This document shows, in pieces, positions 50,457-60,834 of a stretch of DNA of 64,000 bases (positions are counted from its first letter, which is position 1; each line of letters opens with the position of its first letter). Made by a program: the position numbers and the translations under genes. The notes beneath the pieces are model-generated. The model was not told the DNA's origin and ran no database searches. It was given only the letters and a program-made list of their open reading frames with translations. The stretch lies in the NCBI GenBank assembly GCA_963575745.1, contig CAUYUJ010004708.1:1-64000 (forward strand). The letters are read 5' to 3'. The DNA comes from Prorocentrum cordatum (taxonomy: Eukaryota; Sar; Dinophyceae; Prorocentrales; Prorocentraceae).

Positions 50457-50462
50457 TTTCTT
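50080..50462. repeat. (TAC/GAC)n tract
   Basis: TACTACTAC and GACTACGAC repeats over about 380 bp. Confidence 0.97.
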
Positions 50463-50489
50463 CTTCTCGTCGTCCTTCTTCTCGTCGTC

Positions 50490-50752
50490 CCTAACACCCT
50501 AGGGCTAGCACTCCCTAGCGCCAGTACTTCCTAGGGCTAGCACTCCCTAGCGCCAGTACTACCTGGCACTCCCTCGGACTAGCACTCCCTAGGACTAGTA
50601 TTCCCTAGGGCTGGTACTCCGTAGTGCGAGTACTCCCTAGGACGAGTACTCCCTTGGACGAGTACGCCCTAGGGGTAGTAATTCCTAGGACTGGTACTCC
50701 CTGGGGCTAGCACTCCCTGCGGCTAGTACTCCGTAGGACTAGTACTCCTTAT
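50490..50752. repeat. CTAGTACTCCCTAGGG minisatellite
   Basis: About 16-bp units (GGGCTAGCACTCCCTA, GGACTAGTACTCCCTA) repeated about 16 times. Confidence 0.9.
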
Positions 50753-50764
50753 GAACGATATTAC

Positions 50765-51180
50765 TTAACACCAACACTACAGCACCATTGCACTACCACA
50801 CTACAGCATTACTACCACAATACCAGTACCACAACACCACAACACCGCTACCACAACACCACTAACACCGCTACCACAATACCACAACCACAACACCACA
50901 ACACCGCTACCACAACACCACTACCACAGCACCACTGCCACTACCACAACACTACTACCTACTAACAACTCAACAACACTACCAACACCACACCACTAAC
51001 ACAACACTACCAACACCACACCACTAACACAGCACACCACTACCAACACCACACTTCTAACACAGCATACAGCACAACCAGCCACTACCAACACCACACC
51101 ACTAACACAACATTACCAACACCACACCACTAACACAGCACAGCGACCACCACACCACTAACACAGCACTACTACCACGT
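50765..51180. repeat. ACC-rich minisatellite
   Basis: CACCACTACCACAACAC and CCAACACCACACCACTAAC repeats. Confidence 0.9.
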
Positions 51181-51190
51181 TGGTTCCAGG

Positions 51191-51326
51191 TGGGAGTTAC
51201 TGTGGCCACTTTTGCCTGCGCGGGAGTGCATTCCCTTAGGGGTTGCGAATCTTTCCAGATCTAACATGAGATACCTTTACATATTACTTTTCATTGAGCG
51301 GCCTGCGCGGGCCACAGTAACTCCCA
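51191..51326. mobile_element. MITE-like inverted repeat, 136 bp
   Basis: TGGGAGTTACTGTGGCC (51191-51207) and its exact reverse complement (51310-51326) flank ~100 bp of unique DNA. A further GCCTGCGCGGG is shared just inside. Confidence 0.7.
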
Positions 51327-51329
51327 TCC

Positions 51330-51397
51330 CGCCGCGCGACGGGCCACACTAACACCCAACGGGCCACACTAACACCCAACGGGCCACAGTAACAACC
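51330..51397 (-). repeat. Inverted GTTACTGTGGCCCG repeats, right arm
   Basis: GGGCCACACTAACACCCAAC twice and GGGCCACAGTAACAACC once. The reverse complement matches 49744-49798. Confidence 0.75.
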
Positions 51398-51404
51398 GGT
51401 CGCC

Positions 51405-52790
51405 TCGCCCCCCCCCTGTCCACGCTTCCCAGGGTAGCCCGCCTGGGCCACGGAACCCTTTATTTTCGTCGATCGTCGTGTCGTTCGTCCCCCTCGCCCC
51501 CCCCCTGTCCACGCTTCCCAGGGTAGCCCCCCTGGGCCACGGAACCCTTTATTTTCGTCGTTCGTCGTGTGTTCGTCACCACTCGCCCCCCCCCGTCCCC
51601 TCGCCCCCACCCCTTGTCCACGCTTCCCAGGGTACCCTCGCCCCCCCCCTCCCCCGTCCACGCTTCCCAGGTTAGCCCCCTGGGCCACGGAACCATTTAT
51701 TTTCGTCGTTCGTCGTGTCGATCGTCCTCCTCGCCCCCCCCCCCCCACTGTCCACGCTTCCCTGGGTAGCCCCCCTGGGCCACGGAACCTTTTATTCTCT
51801 TGCACAGCTGTGTTCTAGAGCTCGGAACCCTTTATTTTCGTCGTTCGTCGTGTCGTTCGTCCCCTCGCCCTCCCCCCCCCCGCCCCCGCCCCCCTCGCCC
51901 CCCCACTGTTCACGCTTCCAGGTTACCCTCGGCCCCCCTGTCCACGCTTCCCAGGGTAGCCCCCCTGGGCCACGGAACCCTTTATTTTTGTCGTTCGTCG
52001 TGTCGTTCGTCCCCCTCGCCCCCCCCGCCCCCCTCGCCCCCCCCCCCTGTCCACGCTTCCCAGGTTACCCCTCGCCCCCCCCTGTCCACGCTTCCCAGGG
52101 TAGCCCCCCTGGGCCACGGAACCCTTTATTTTTGTCGTTCGTCGTGTCGTTCGTCCCCCTCGCCCCCCCCGCCCCCCTCGCCCCCCCCCCCTGTCCACGC
52201 TTCCCTGGGGGGTTTACCCCTCGCCCCCCCCCCCCTGTCACACGCTTTCCAGGGTAGCCCGCCTGGGCCACAGAACCCTTATTTTCGTCGTTCGTCGTGT
52301 CGTTCGTCCCCCTCGCCCCCCCCTGTCCACGCTTCCCAGGGTAGCCCCCCTGGGCCACGGAACCTTTTATTTTCGTCGTTCGTCGTGTCGTTCGTCCCCC
52401 TCGCCCCCCCCCGTCCCCCTCGCCTTCCCCCCTGTCCACGCTTCCCAGGGTACCCCTCGCCCCCCCCCCTGTTCACGCTTCCCAGGGTAGCCCCCCTGGG
52501 CCACGGAACCCTTTATTTTCGTCGTTCGTCGTGTCGTTCGTCCTTACTCGCCCTCCCCCCTGTCCACGCTTCCCAGGGTTGCCCCCTGGGCACGGACCTT
52601 TATTTTCGTCGTTCGTCGTGTCGTTTCGTCCTACCCCCTCGCCCCCACCCTCCTGTCCACACTCCCTGGGTAGCCCCCTGGGCACGGATCCCTTTATTTT
52701 CGTCGTTCGTCGTGTCGTTCGGTCCCCCCCCCCGTCCACACTTCCCAGGGTAGCCCCCCGGGGCCACTTTTTTTTCGTTGTCGTGTTCGT
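51405..52790 (+). repeat. ~70-130-bp tandem array, about 13 units
   Basis: The unit is TGTCCACGCTTCCCAGGGTA ... CCTGGGCCACGGAACC ... TTATTTTCGTCGTTCGTCGT ... GTCGTTCGTC followed by a C-rich stretch of variable length. CCAGGGTAGCCCCCCTGGG within it is an inverted repeat. Non-coding. Confidence 0.93.
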
Positions 52791-53085
52791 GTCGTTGTCG
52801 TTTGTCCCCCTGCCCCCCCCCTCTGCCCCCCAAAAGCCAGGCTTCCCAGGGAAGCCCCCCTGAGCCTCGGACACCTTTGTGCAAGAGCCAGGGCACGCGT
52901 GCCACTTGTTTTATACCGTTCTTCGCCCGCTGACTGCAGGCAGCCTGGCGACGAGAGCTGCCGGCTCCTCCCCGGACGGAGGGGGGCACCACGGTGACGA
53001 AGCAGACCCAAGGGGCCGAGCACAGGCTGGCAGCAGGGCAAGCCGAATGGGCGGTGCGGTTGCCTAGAACCGCCCGACAGGAGGG
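52791..53085. other. No supported gene
   Basis: Unique DNA after the tandem array. Confidence 0.5.
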
Positions 53086-53135
53086 AGGAGGAGGAGGAGG
53101 AAGAGGAGGAGGAGGAGGAGGAGGAGGAGAACACC
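53086..53135. repeat. (GGA)n microsatellite
   Basis: GGA triplets. Confidence 0.95.
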
Positions 53136-54595
53136 AAGGGAGAAACGGCGAGCCTGTATCGCAGTGAATGACCACGAACGGAAGCCGCCTGCTCGAGGGC
53201 GCGGGAAACTTCACATGCGTTCGATAATGCCTCGAGACTGGGACCTGTACAACCGGTCGGGGTTTGCTGCGCCGCCCTGTTGTCGCATGTGGACCGTCGC
53301 CGTGTAGCAACAGTAGACGAATATAGCGACTTGTTTGTGCGAGTCCCTCCATGCCCTCCCAAGAAGGAAATCGTTGACACGCCTGGCCCCTAAACTCTAA
53401 TTGCTCGTGCCAGCGGGCTGCCTCCATCAGGACCGGGCAGCGCCAGTGGTTGCTATCGAATCGGATACCAACGTCCCCACGCAGCACAAGTACGGCGCCA
53501 CCCGCTGGAACCGCCGGGCACAATTCCATCCATGAAAAAGACTGCGAAGGCATTCTGAAACCACAGCTGGTTGTACTTGCCCCTGAGGCGAGTAAGATTC
53601 TGGAACGCATGCTGGGCGGCAGCACCGAACAAAATTGGACCTATGTGGTCGCGCCACCGGCCGAGACGCCGATGGACAAGACTTTCAGCAGCTATGGCAT
53701 GAAGGCTGGCGTGCACCTGGGAATGTACAGCGGCCCGGGAAGAATGCGTTCATAGGTCCCCCTGTACAGAAATGCGTCGGCCTATCAATGCATCACAGTC
53801 AGAGCTCAGCGCGACCACCGATAAGGAGTTCAACCGAGATTGCCATCGCCATATGATAGGAGCCTCGTCGCAGAGGACCGCGTCCTATAGTTTGGCAGAG
53901 ATCTCAGACAGTCACACGCGTGTGTCGCGGGTCTACTCATCAATGCGCCCCACAGCGTCTGCACTTGACAGGGGCCTGTGTTCCCAGACCCCTGCCGACT
54001 CGACCGTTTCGCGACGTCGTGGGCTCCCGGAGGCTCTGGGAGCCACGAGAGCGGCCTGAGAAATCAGAAACCCTGATTCTCGATCCCTGCCCCCCCCCTC
54101 CTCTCAGGTGCGCGGCAATATGGATTGCAGATCCGTGGATCTGGCACGCGGGCGGGGGCGATGCCGGTAGAGCCTGAGTTGGCGACGGCGCGCATCCATA
54201 TTGCATGGAAGCGGGACCCGTCTCTGATCCGCTCGCCCGAATCCCCGTGGCACTTCCGACTCCTCCCCCCTCGCTCAGGGGGGGGGTGGGGGGGGAAACA
54301 TCGAGCTGGAGTCGGCGATGCCTCGTCGGCAGATCGCCGACAGGCCCCCGATGGCGAGCCCGCCATTCACTGGGAGGGGTGGGGCATCGGGCTCCCATCG
54401 GCGGCCACTGGGCGGTTGGAGGTCGATGCATCCCCCCATGAGCCTTGACCCCCCCCAACGTTGCCCCTGAGAACCTTGACCCACGAGCCCCGACCTCCCT
54501 CCCTCCCTCGCTCGCCCAGCACGACGCGAGGTGCCGAGGCGGTGGGAGGAGCCAGACGAGCTGCAGAAGCGTAAACTTTTGACGGTCCGCGCGGT
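53136..54595. other. No confidently supported gene
   Basis: Balanced-composition, non-repetitive DNA. A plus-strand frame around 53450-53755 (ILKPQLVVLAPEASKILERM) and an overlapping minus-strand frame look less artefactual than most, but I found no ATG that anchors the plus-strand frame at its 5' end and no domain. G-runs occur near 54280. Confidence 0.4.
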
Positions 54596-54599
54596 TCCT

Positions 54600-54799
54600 G
54601 CGGGCAATGTCTTTATCCACATCCAGTGCGTCTTGGAGTTTCGGACACTCTTCCCAAGAAACATGAGGCGCACTGGTTATGGGTTATAATCTGCCTCCAA
54701 AAGGCTAAATAATTATCCATATCCAGTGCGCCTCGGCCTTGCGGCGCCCCTTCCAAGAAAGTCCAAGACGCACTGGATATGGACAGAAATATTGCCCGC
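54600..54799. mobile_element. Foldback element, 38-bp arms, 200 bp
   Basis: Outer arms 54600-54637 and 54762-54799 are inverted (GCGGGCAAT ... ATCCAGTGCGTCTTGG). The interior contains two further related inverted pieces (AGGCGCACTGG at 54666 and CCAGTGCGCCTCGG at 54723), giving a nested hairpin structure. Confidence 0.75.
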
Positions 54800-55390
54800 A
54801 GTTCCGGTTCTGGGATCGGAGCTGGACCCCCTCCCTGGCGCCTGGGAGCGCGCCCCGCAGGGGGAGCCCCAACGCAGATCAACAAACATCCGCGCGGAAC
54901 GCCAAGAGGTTGCCCGTCGGTCGGAAGAAGCGGGTAGAGGCACGAAGTAGGAAGGCGTTCGAGGTAGAGTGAGCGTCCGCCCGCCCCCTGAAGAGGAGGG
55001 ACGAGGGAAGACCATTCGGTCCTTGAAGCAGGCAGGCGCCTGAAGTAGACTGGGACCCGAAAGTGCAGAAATACATACTCCGAGTTTCTTGATGAGCGTC
55101 GGAGGGGCCCCCGTCGCGGCGCGACGACGAGGCGAGGTTGACGCCCGTCGGGGGGTTTACCCCCTCGCGCTTATTGTCAGCCACGCGCAGAGGGGGATGG
55201 GAAGAGGGGGGAGGGCTTCTTAGAAGCGCCCCTGCTTCCTAGAAGGCGCGGGCCTCATCTGTAGATGTGTAAGGCCGGCGCCCTCTAAGAAAAAGCAGCC
55301 GCCCAAGAAGCCCTCACCCCTCCCTCCACCCCCTGGTGCGCGCCGCCCCTCAGACACCCAGAGCACTTCCTGCAAGTGCCCTGGAAACCC
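54800..55390. other. No supported gene
   Basis: Unique DNA, with two CTTCTTAGAAG-like motifs at 55217-55245. Confidence 0.5.
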
Positions 55391-55393
55391 AAA

Positions 55394-55569
55394 GACAGCA
55401 GGCGGCATGCACGCCAGTCGCTGGAATCCGAACTGGACCGTCAAAATCCAGGACGCGCTCGTCAAAAAAACGTCGGCAAACCCGAGTTCCGGCTTACTCG
55501 GGTCTTGCGCTTCCCCGACTAAGAAACCCAGAGCACTTCCAGCGACTGGCGTGTGTGCCGCCTCCTGTC
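55394..55569. mobile_element. Foldback element, 33-bp arms, 176 bp
   Basis: GACAGCAGGCGGCATGCACG... at 55394-55426 is inverted at 55537-55569. Confidence 0.75.
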
Positions 55570-55802
55570 TTCCGCGCGGTGGCCTCCGCGGCCCCCGCCC
55601 CGGGCGCGGACGCCGCCGCCCCGCGCCGGCGGGCCCGCCGCCGTCGCTTGCCTCCGCCGGCCTGCCGCCGGCCTCCGGCCGGCCTCCCGCCGAGGACGAG
55701 CTGCCCCCGCAGGCGGGGCTCGCTCTGGAGCGCCCAACACAGGGACGGGGCCAGGGGCTCCAGCCGCGATATGTGTGTGTATATATATATATACATACAG
55801 TA

Positions 55803-55965
55803 GGGGCCCGACCACAAGAAACCTTCCACAGGAAACCCAACCCTGAGACCCCAGGACGTCCATTGGTTTTTGGTGTGGGAGCGTCACGCTTTCCACAGCA
55901 AAACCATTGAAACCCAAGAAACCCAGGGCACCCTGCAGGCAGGCAGGGCATTTCCTGACATGCGC
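55803..55965 (+). repeat. Dispersed repeat family R, copy 2
   Basis: Direct relative of 57035-57200 and inverted relative of 25572-25742. A short (TA)n with CATACAG precedes it at 55778-55800. Confidence 0.8.
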
Positions 55966-56295
55966 CCCAACTGTATGTGTGCGTGTGTGTCTCACGGTGA
56001 GGCGAAAATTTCCTGGCGTATATTTTGAGGGGCCATCCACGTTGCCGAATTCTGCCCCGGACCCACCATCATTTTCGCCTTCGGCGCCCTGCGACGCACC
56101 ACCTTCAGATCGGTACCCCTGCGATGAGCACTTCGTGCCATTGAGCATCGGCATCGGCACTGGCAGCCTCCAGCAGGGACTGGCGTCATCTCTCTCTCAT
56201 CTGATTCATTCGCTGTTGCCGCCTTTATCTTCAGCATTTCCTTGAGCACCCTCTCCGCCGTCTGCCTGGTGTTCTCGTGCGGCTCCTGATCGCAG
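55966..56295. other. No supported gene
   Basis: Unique DNA before the (CT)n tract. Confidence 0.5.
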
Positions 56296-56304
56296 CACCA
56301 TCCA

Positions 56305-56337
<33 letters not shown>

Positions 56338-56855
56338 TCTCTCTCTCCTCTCTCTCGATCCCTCCCTCCCTCCATTCCCCTTCTCATCCCCAACCCCCTC
56401 CCCCTCCCAGTCCTCCCCAACAGTCCTCCCCGCTCCCCTCCCCCATCCACCACCAGTCTCCTCCATGGATCCCTCACTTCGCCCTGTGCCCCTCCTCCCC
56501 CCCCATCCCCCTCCGCCTCCTCTCCTCCTCCTTCCCTCCTCCTCCTCCTCCTCCTCCTCATCATTACCTCCCTCTCCCTCCTCCATCCTCCCTCCTCCCT
56601 CCTCCCTCCTTCTCTCCTTCCTCCCCCTCCTCCCTCCTCCACCCTCCTCCCTCCTCCCTCCCTCCTCCTCCCTACTCACCTCCTCCCTCCTCCCTCCTCC
56701 CTCCTCCCTCCTCCTCCTCCCTCCTCCCTCCTCCCTCCTCCCTCCCTCCCTTCTTCCCTTCCTCCCTCCCTCCCTCCTCCCTCTCCCTCCTCACTCATCC
56801 TCTCCTCCTCCTCCTTCCTCTCCTCCTCCTCCTCCTCCTCCTCCTCCCCCTACAG
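56296..56855. repeat. (CT)n then (CTCC)n pyrimidine tract
   Basis: CTCTCT to 56355, then CCCTCC, TCCTCC and CTCCCTCC repeats. Confidence 0.96.
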
Positions 56856-57034
56856 GAACAAAACAATGACATTCACAGACGTTCTCGCTGGCCCTCGCGG
56901 ATTTCCTGGGTCGGCGCTCACCCACCTCCCCGGCACGCGGAGAAAGAGCCAGGGGCGGCGCCGGAGGCGCTGCCAGGTGGCCCCAGCGCCGATCCAAGAA
57001 ATCCGCGCGGACCTCCGACAAATGATGCTTACAG

Positions 57035-57200
57035 TAGGGGCCCGACCATAAGAGACCTTCGAAAAAACCCAACCCTGAGACCCCAGGAACTCCATCGATG
57101 TTTGGTGTGGGAGCGTCGCACTTTCCATGGCAGAGCCATCGAATCCCAAGAAGCCCTGGGCACCCTGGAGGCAAGCAGGGTGTTTCTTGGCATGGGCTTC
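57035..57200 (+). repeat. Dispersed repeat family R, copy 3
   Basis: About 165 bp closely related to 55803-55965. Both copies are preceded by TACAGTAGGGGCCCGACCA. Confidence 0.8.
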
Positions 57201-57515
57201 TGCTCTTCGACTCCCCCTTCCACCTCCATCTCTCGGAGCTGCAGTGCTGGATTTTGCAGGACCTGGATCAGTGATGTCTACCGCGGGACGCCCCCCCCTC
57301 CCACCCCAGTCCCTGATATTTGTCGCGCCACCGTGCCGCTGGGCACGGAGATGGCGTGTTCTCAGGTCCTTTGCCTAATCCCATTAGCGCTCCTGAGGAC
57401 TCTTTGAGGGGCTCGCTCACTCACTCACAAGCCATGCGACGTCCTGCGCGTGGGCAGAAAAACAAGGTCAAGCAATCACAGGCAGCAGAGGGTTAAACGC
57501 TGCGCCGGCTACATT
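57201..57515. other. No supported gene
   Basis: Unique DNA; no recognisable frame. Confidence 0.5.
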
Positions 57516-57520
57516 GATCA

Positions 57521-57675
57521 AGAGGAGGAGGAGGAGGAGGAGGAGGAGGAGGAGGGGGAGGAGGAGGAGGAGGAGGAGGAGGAGGAGGACGACGAGGAGG
57601 AGCCCAGCGTAGAGGGAGGAGGAGGAGGAGGAGGAGGAGGAGGAGGAGGAGGAGGAGGAGGAGGAGGAGGAGAAG
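57521..57675. repeat. (GGA)n microsatellite
   Basis: GGA triplets with a GACGACGAGGAGGAGCCC interruption. Confidence 0.97.
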
Positions 57676-57930
57676 GAGGAAGCCACGGGCTGAGGGGGGC
57701 TGGGCCGTCGTCGCCCTCGTCGGTCGCCCCCTCGTGCTCGGGCTCGCGCGCCGCGGGCCATCGCTCGGCGCCGCGGCCGCGGCAGGCGCCCCGCCAGGAC
57801 GCCTCGTGAAGGCGAACCATCCTGGCATCGGCGCCAGCGGCAGCAACGCGCTCAGGCGCGCACGCTGCTCCGAGTCCTCTCTGCCGCGAGGACCCTCGCG
57901 GAACACCACAGCGCCCAGCCCGTCGACAAG

Positions 57931-60834
57931 ATGACGCAGGACTGGAAGCACCAGCGCGCCTGGGAGCAGGCGACTGGGAGCAGCCACACTTCTCGTGGTC
58001 ATCCCGTCGGAGCTCAGCCATGGCCGTGGAGGTCGGGATCTCAGACGCGAAGACGCAGGACGTACGGGAAGAACGACGACCAGAGCTGGCAGCAGGACCG
58101 CGACGGCCACGACCAGTACGACGGCAACGCAAGCACCCGTCACAACAGCCACTGCCAGCAGCAAGACGCCAAGGACGAGCATGCTCACCACTTCACCCAC
58201 CACGGCGAAGACACCCACAAGAAAGGTTCACGGGCTCGCTCCACACATCGCACAACGACACGGACGCAGAGCAGGAAGCACTACGGCGCGCACAACTTCT
58301 TCGACGGCTTCCAGTTCTCCAAGAAGCAGCGCGAGATCCTCGACCAGGTCCTCCCTGCCGACGACGTGCGCATGCAGTCCCACGAGAGCTTCTCCACGCC
58401 CCCGCTGGAGGAGGACATGCGCCGCCTTTGGGTGACAACCAAGCGCGGACGCATCGCTCGGTTGGCAGACCAAGCTCAGGGCGCACGCGCCGTCGGCGTC
58501 GACGATGCCAAGATCGTCGCAGAGCTGTCTGTCAACAAGGCAATGCTCCTCCTCACGTTGTCTCCCGACGAGCGGGTGCACTACTACCGCCGATGCATCG
58601 ACACCACGGTCAGGCGAAAGAATGCGCTCAAGGACGACATCAGGAAGATGCAGACCGAGCTCGACAACACGGAGGGCAGCTTGAGGATACTACGGGCTCT
58701 ACTACAGGAGTCGAAGTTTAAGAGGGACGATGCCACACCCGACCTCGAGTACGACGACTTCTACAGCGACAACGACGAGAGCGAGAAGGACCACCACAAC
58801 AGGCGCAGGACTCGGACACAGACACCTCACCCACGACAGCGCGAAGATCATCGACCCCAGCAGTACGCAGCACCAGCAGCAGCACCACTTCGACAGCAGG
58901 ACGACCCACACCAAAAAGGTCACAAAGAGCTGCTCGCGATGATCACGGACCTCTCCAAAAAGGTGGACCAGCAGCGACAACACACGGGACTCCATCAGCA
59001 CCACCTAGCTCACCTCCACCAACAAGCTGATCTCCGACAATCCGAGCACCGCGAACAGTTGCAGGAGGAGTTTGCGCGCATGGAAGCACACACGTCTCAG
59101 AAGGCCTTCAACGAGCTTCATCTCGAACTACAGCACCACGAGCAACGACTCCAGCGCCGCTTCCAGGAGGAGATAGACGAGATCAACGTGCGCAACCGCC
59201 ACCTAGAACATCAGCAAGCACAACGGTTCCTACGACAGTCCGAACAACGATGCCAGGAAGATGAAGCTGAACAGGCACATCGCATGAAGACCGAGCTCGA
59301 ACAGCACCAACTACTTCACGACGCCGCACGCGGTCACCTTGCACGGCGGGAAGCAGTACAGCAACACGAACTACGGGAGGCTAAGCCATATTGGCTCCAG
59401 CATCTAATTCGTGAATCCGAGCACCGCCTTCAACAGGAGGAAGCTCAGTGCGCTCACAACCTCCTACTTCAGCACGAGATGAGAGGGCAGCAACAAGAAG
59501 ACGCACTACGACTGGCTCAGCAACGACAGCTTCATGAAATCAACTGCAGGGCTCATGCGGAATCATCGGCACTCATGCAAGCCAAAGAGAAGATCCTCGA
59601 GGAGTACGGTGAACTGCGGGCGCAACAACACGAAGCAGCCACGATTCGCACCGAGCACCAGCACGAGCGAGCCCGACTCCAAGGCGAACGTGCCAACCTA
59701 CACCTCACCGAGCAGCAGCTCCACGACAGGTACATCAACCACTTGGCGACGACCGAGGAGATGCGAATAAAGGAAAGGGAGGAAATGCAACGTGAGTTTC
59801 GACAAGCCGAGCTCCTTCATGACCCTCTTGATCTTGAACTGTTGCAAGAATTGAACACGAGGTTCAGCGAGAGAGACGAGGAGGAGAACAGACAGCAGGC
59901 GTTAGCCGACTCAGAGGAGAAGCGCATCCACCGCGAGATCGAAGGCGCCCTCACCGCGATCATCCCAGGCCCCTACGAGCTGCCTCACCCACACGCCGAC
60001 ATCTACCTCGAGCAGCTACGACAGATGAGCTCTCCACCGAACGCAGCTCATTCCACGTCCAACTCAGACGCATGGAGCTTACGAGACCTCGGCTTTGCAG
60101 CCGCACCACCCACCTCACCACCCGCCCCAAACCCCGACCACACCCACGACAGAACGCCCACACACCCTCCAGCCAGTATCGCCCCACTCAGCGATGCCGA
60201 CCACGACAAGCCCTCTGAAGCACACCACGGCGATACACAAGCATACCAATCGAGCTCTCCGAGATCTTCGTGCTCTCCCACGCCCATCGCCGACGACGGC
60301 TACCTCTCTCAGCACGACGACGGACAGTCTACGCCCATTCCTGACCTTCATCACGACTCCGACCTCGAAGGCACCGACACCCCCATCCCAGCTGCGCAGG
60401 CCACTCCCCCCACCCCACACATCATCTTCCCCGAAGTACGTGCCATGTCCGCCCCCCCCGACAAGAGATCGACACCCGATGACCAACAGCGATCCACGCC
60501 CCTTACCACAATTCTCATCGATCTCAGCGACGACGAGCACGAAGTACCCACCACGCCCAAGACTCGACCGATCACCAGCATCACCCCAACCCAAGCCTAC
60601 AGCCCCATCATCCCTCCACCCAGATTCCATATGGGAACGCCCGACAGGGCCCATTCAGCGCCACCATCACGAACCCGATCGGCCCTCAAGAGACAGGACT
60701 CCACATCACGACCACCGCGGAAGGTCCGTATCCACGACAGCGGTGACGGCTTCGTGGACATATCCGACCGCGTCCCTCTCCGTGCCGATCCCGACGATGA
60801 AGGATCGGACACCGCGCTGCGTCCAAAAAACTAG
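57931..60834 (+). CDS. Retrotransposon ORF1 protein, 967 aa, coiled coil
   Basis: Probably the RNA-binding or particle-forming protein of the element. ATG 57931 (MTQDWKHQRAWEQATG) is the first in a frame that stays open upstream without ATG. Residues 1-110 are Arg/His/Gln-rich and basic, suited to nucleic acid. About 110-270 look folded and helical (FQFSKKQREILDQVLPADDV; LLTLSPDERVHYYRRCIDTT). About 335-680 form a very long Gln/Glu/His-rich coiled coil. About 690-967 is a Pro/Ser/Thr-rich tail holding ILIDLSDDE (861-869), which resembles a SUMO-interacting motif. No zinc knuckle or RRM is obvious. The frame ends with codons CCA AAA AAC TAG, containing a -1 slippery site. It is far longer than the usual 300-500-aa LINE ORF1. 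Confidence 0.88.
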   Translation: MTQDWKHQRAWEQATGSSHTSRGHPVGAQPWPWRSGSQTRRRRTYGKNDDQSWQQDRDGHDQYDGNASTRHNSHCQQQDAKDEHAHHFTHHGEDTHKKGSRARSTHRTTTRTQSRKHYGAHNFFDGFQFSKKQREILDQVLPADDVRMQSHESFSTPPLEEDMRRLWVTTKRGRIARLADQAQGARAVGVDDAKIVAELSVNKAMLLLTLSPDERVHYYRRCIDTTVRRKNALKDDIRKMQTELDNTEGSLRILRALLQESKFKRDDATPDLEYDDFYSDNDESEKDHHNRRRTRTQTPHPRQREDHRPQQYAAPAAAPLRQQDDPHQKGHKELLAMITDLSKKVDQQRQHTGLHQHHLAHLHQQADLRQSEHREQLQEEFARMEAHTSQKAFNELHLELQHHEQRLQRRFQEEIDEINVRNRHLEHQQAQRFLRQSEQRCQEDEAEQAHRMKTELEQHQLLHDAARGHLARREAVQQHELREAKPYWLQHLIRESEHRLQQEEAQCAHNLLLQHEMRGQQQEDALRLAQQRQLHEINCRAHAESSALMQAKEKILEEYGELRAQQHEAATIRTEHQHERARLQGERANLHLTEQQLHDRYINHLATTEEMRIKEREEMQREFRQAELLHDPLDLELLQELNTRFSERDEEENRQQALADSEEKRIHREIEGALTAIIPGPYELPHPHADIYLEQLRQMSSPPNAAHSTSNSDAWSLRDLGFAAAPPTSPPAPNPDHTHDRTPTHPPASIAPLSDADHDKPSEAHHGDTQAYQSSSPRSSCSPTPIADDGYLSQHDDGQSTPIPDLHHDSDLEGTDTPIPAAQATPPTPHIIFPEVRAMSAPPDKRSTPDDQQRSTPLTTILIDLSDDEHEVPTTPKTRPITSITPTQAYSPIIPPPRFHMGTPDRAHSAPPSRTRSALKRQDSTSRPPRKVRIHDSGDGFVDISDRVPLRADPDDEGSDTALRPKN

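Noticed and set aside
53427-53755. Overlapping plus- and minus-strand frames resembling ordinary protein
   Set aside because: No plausible start for the plus-strand frame, no domain, and both strands are open. Kept only as an uncertain region.
59383-59402. AAGCCATATTGGCTCCAG in ORF1 as a third spliced-leader relic
   Set aside because: Two mismatches in the 16-base match and no supporting context. Coincidence is plausible.
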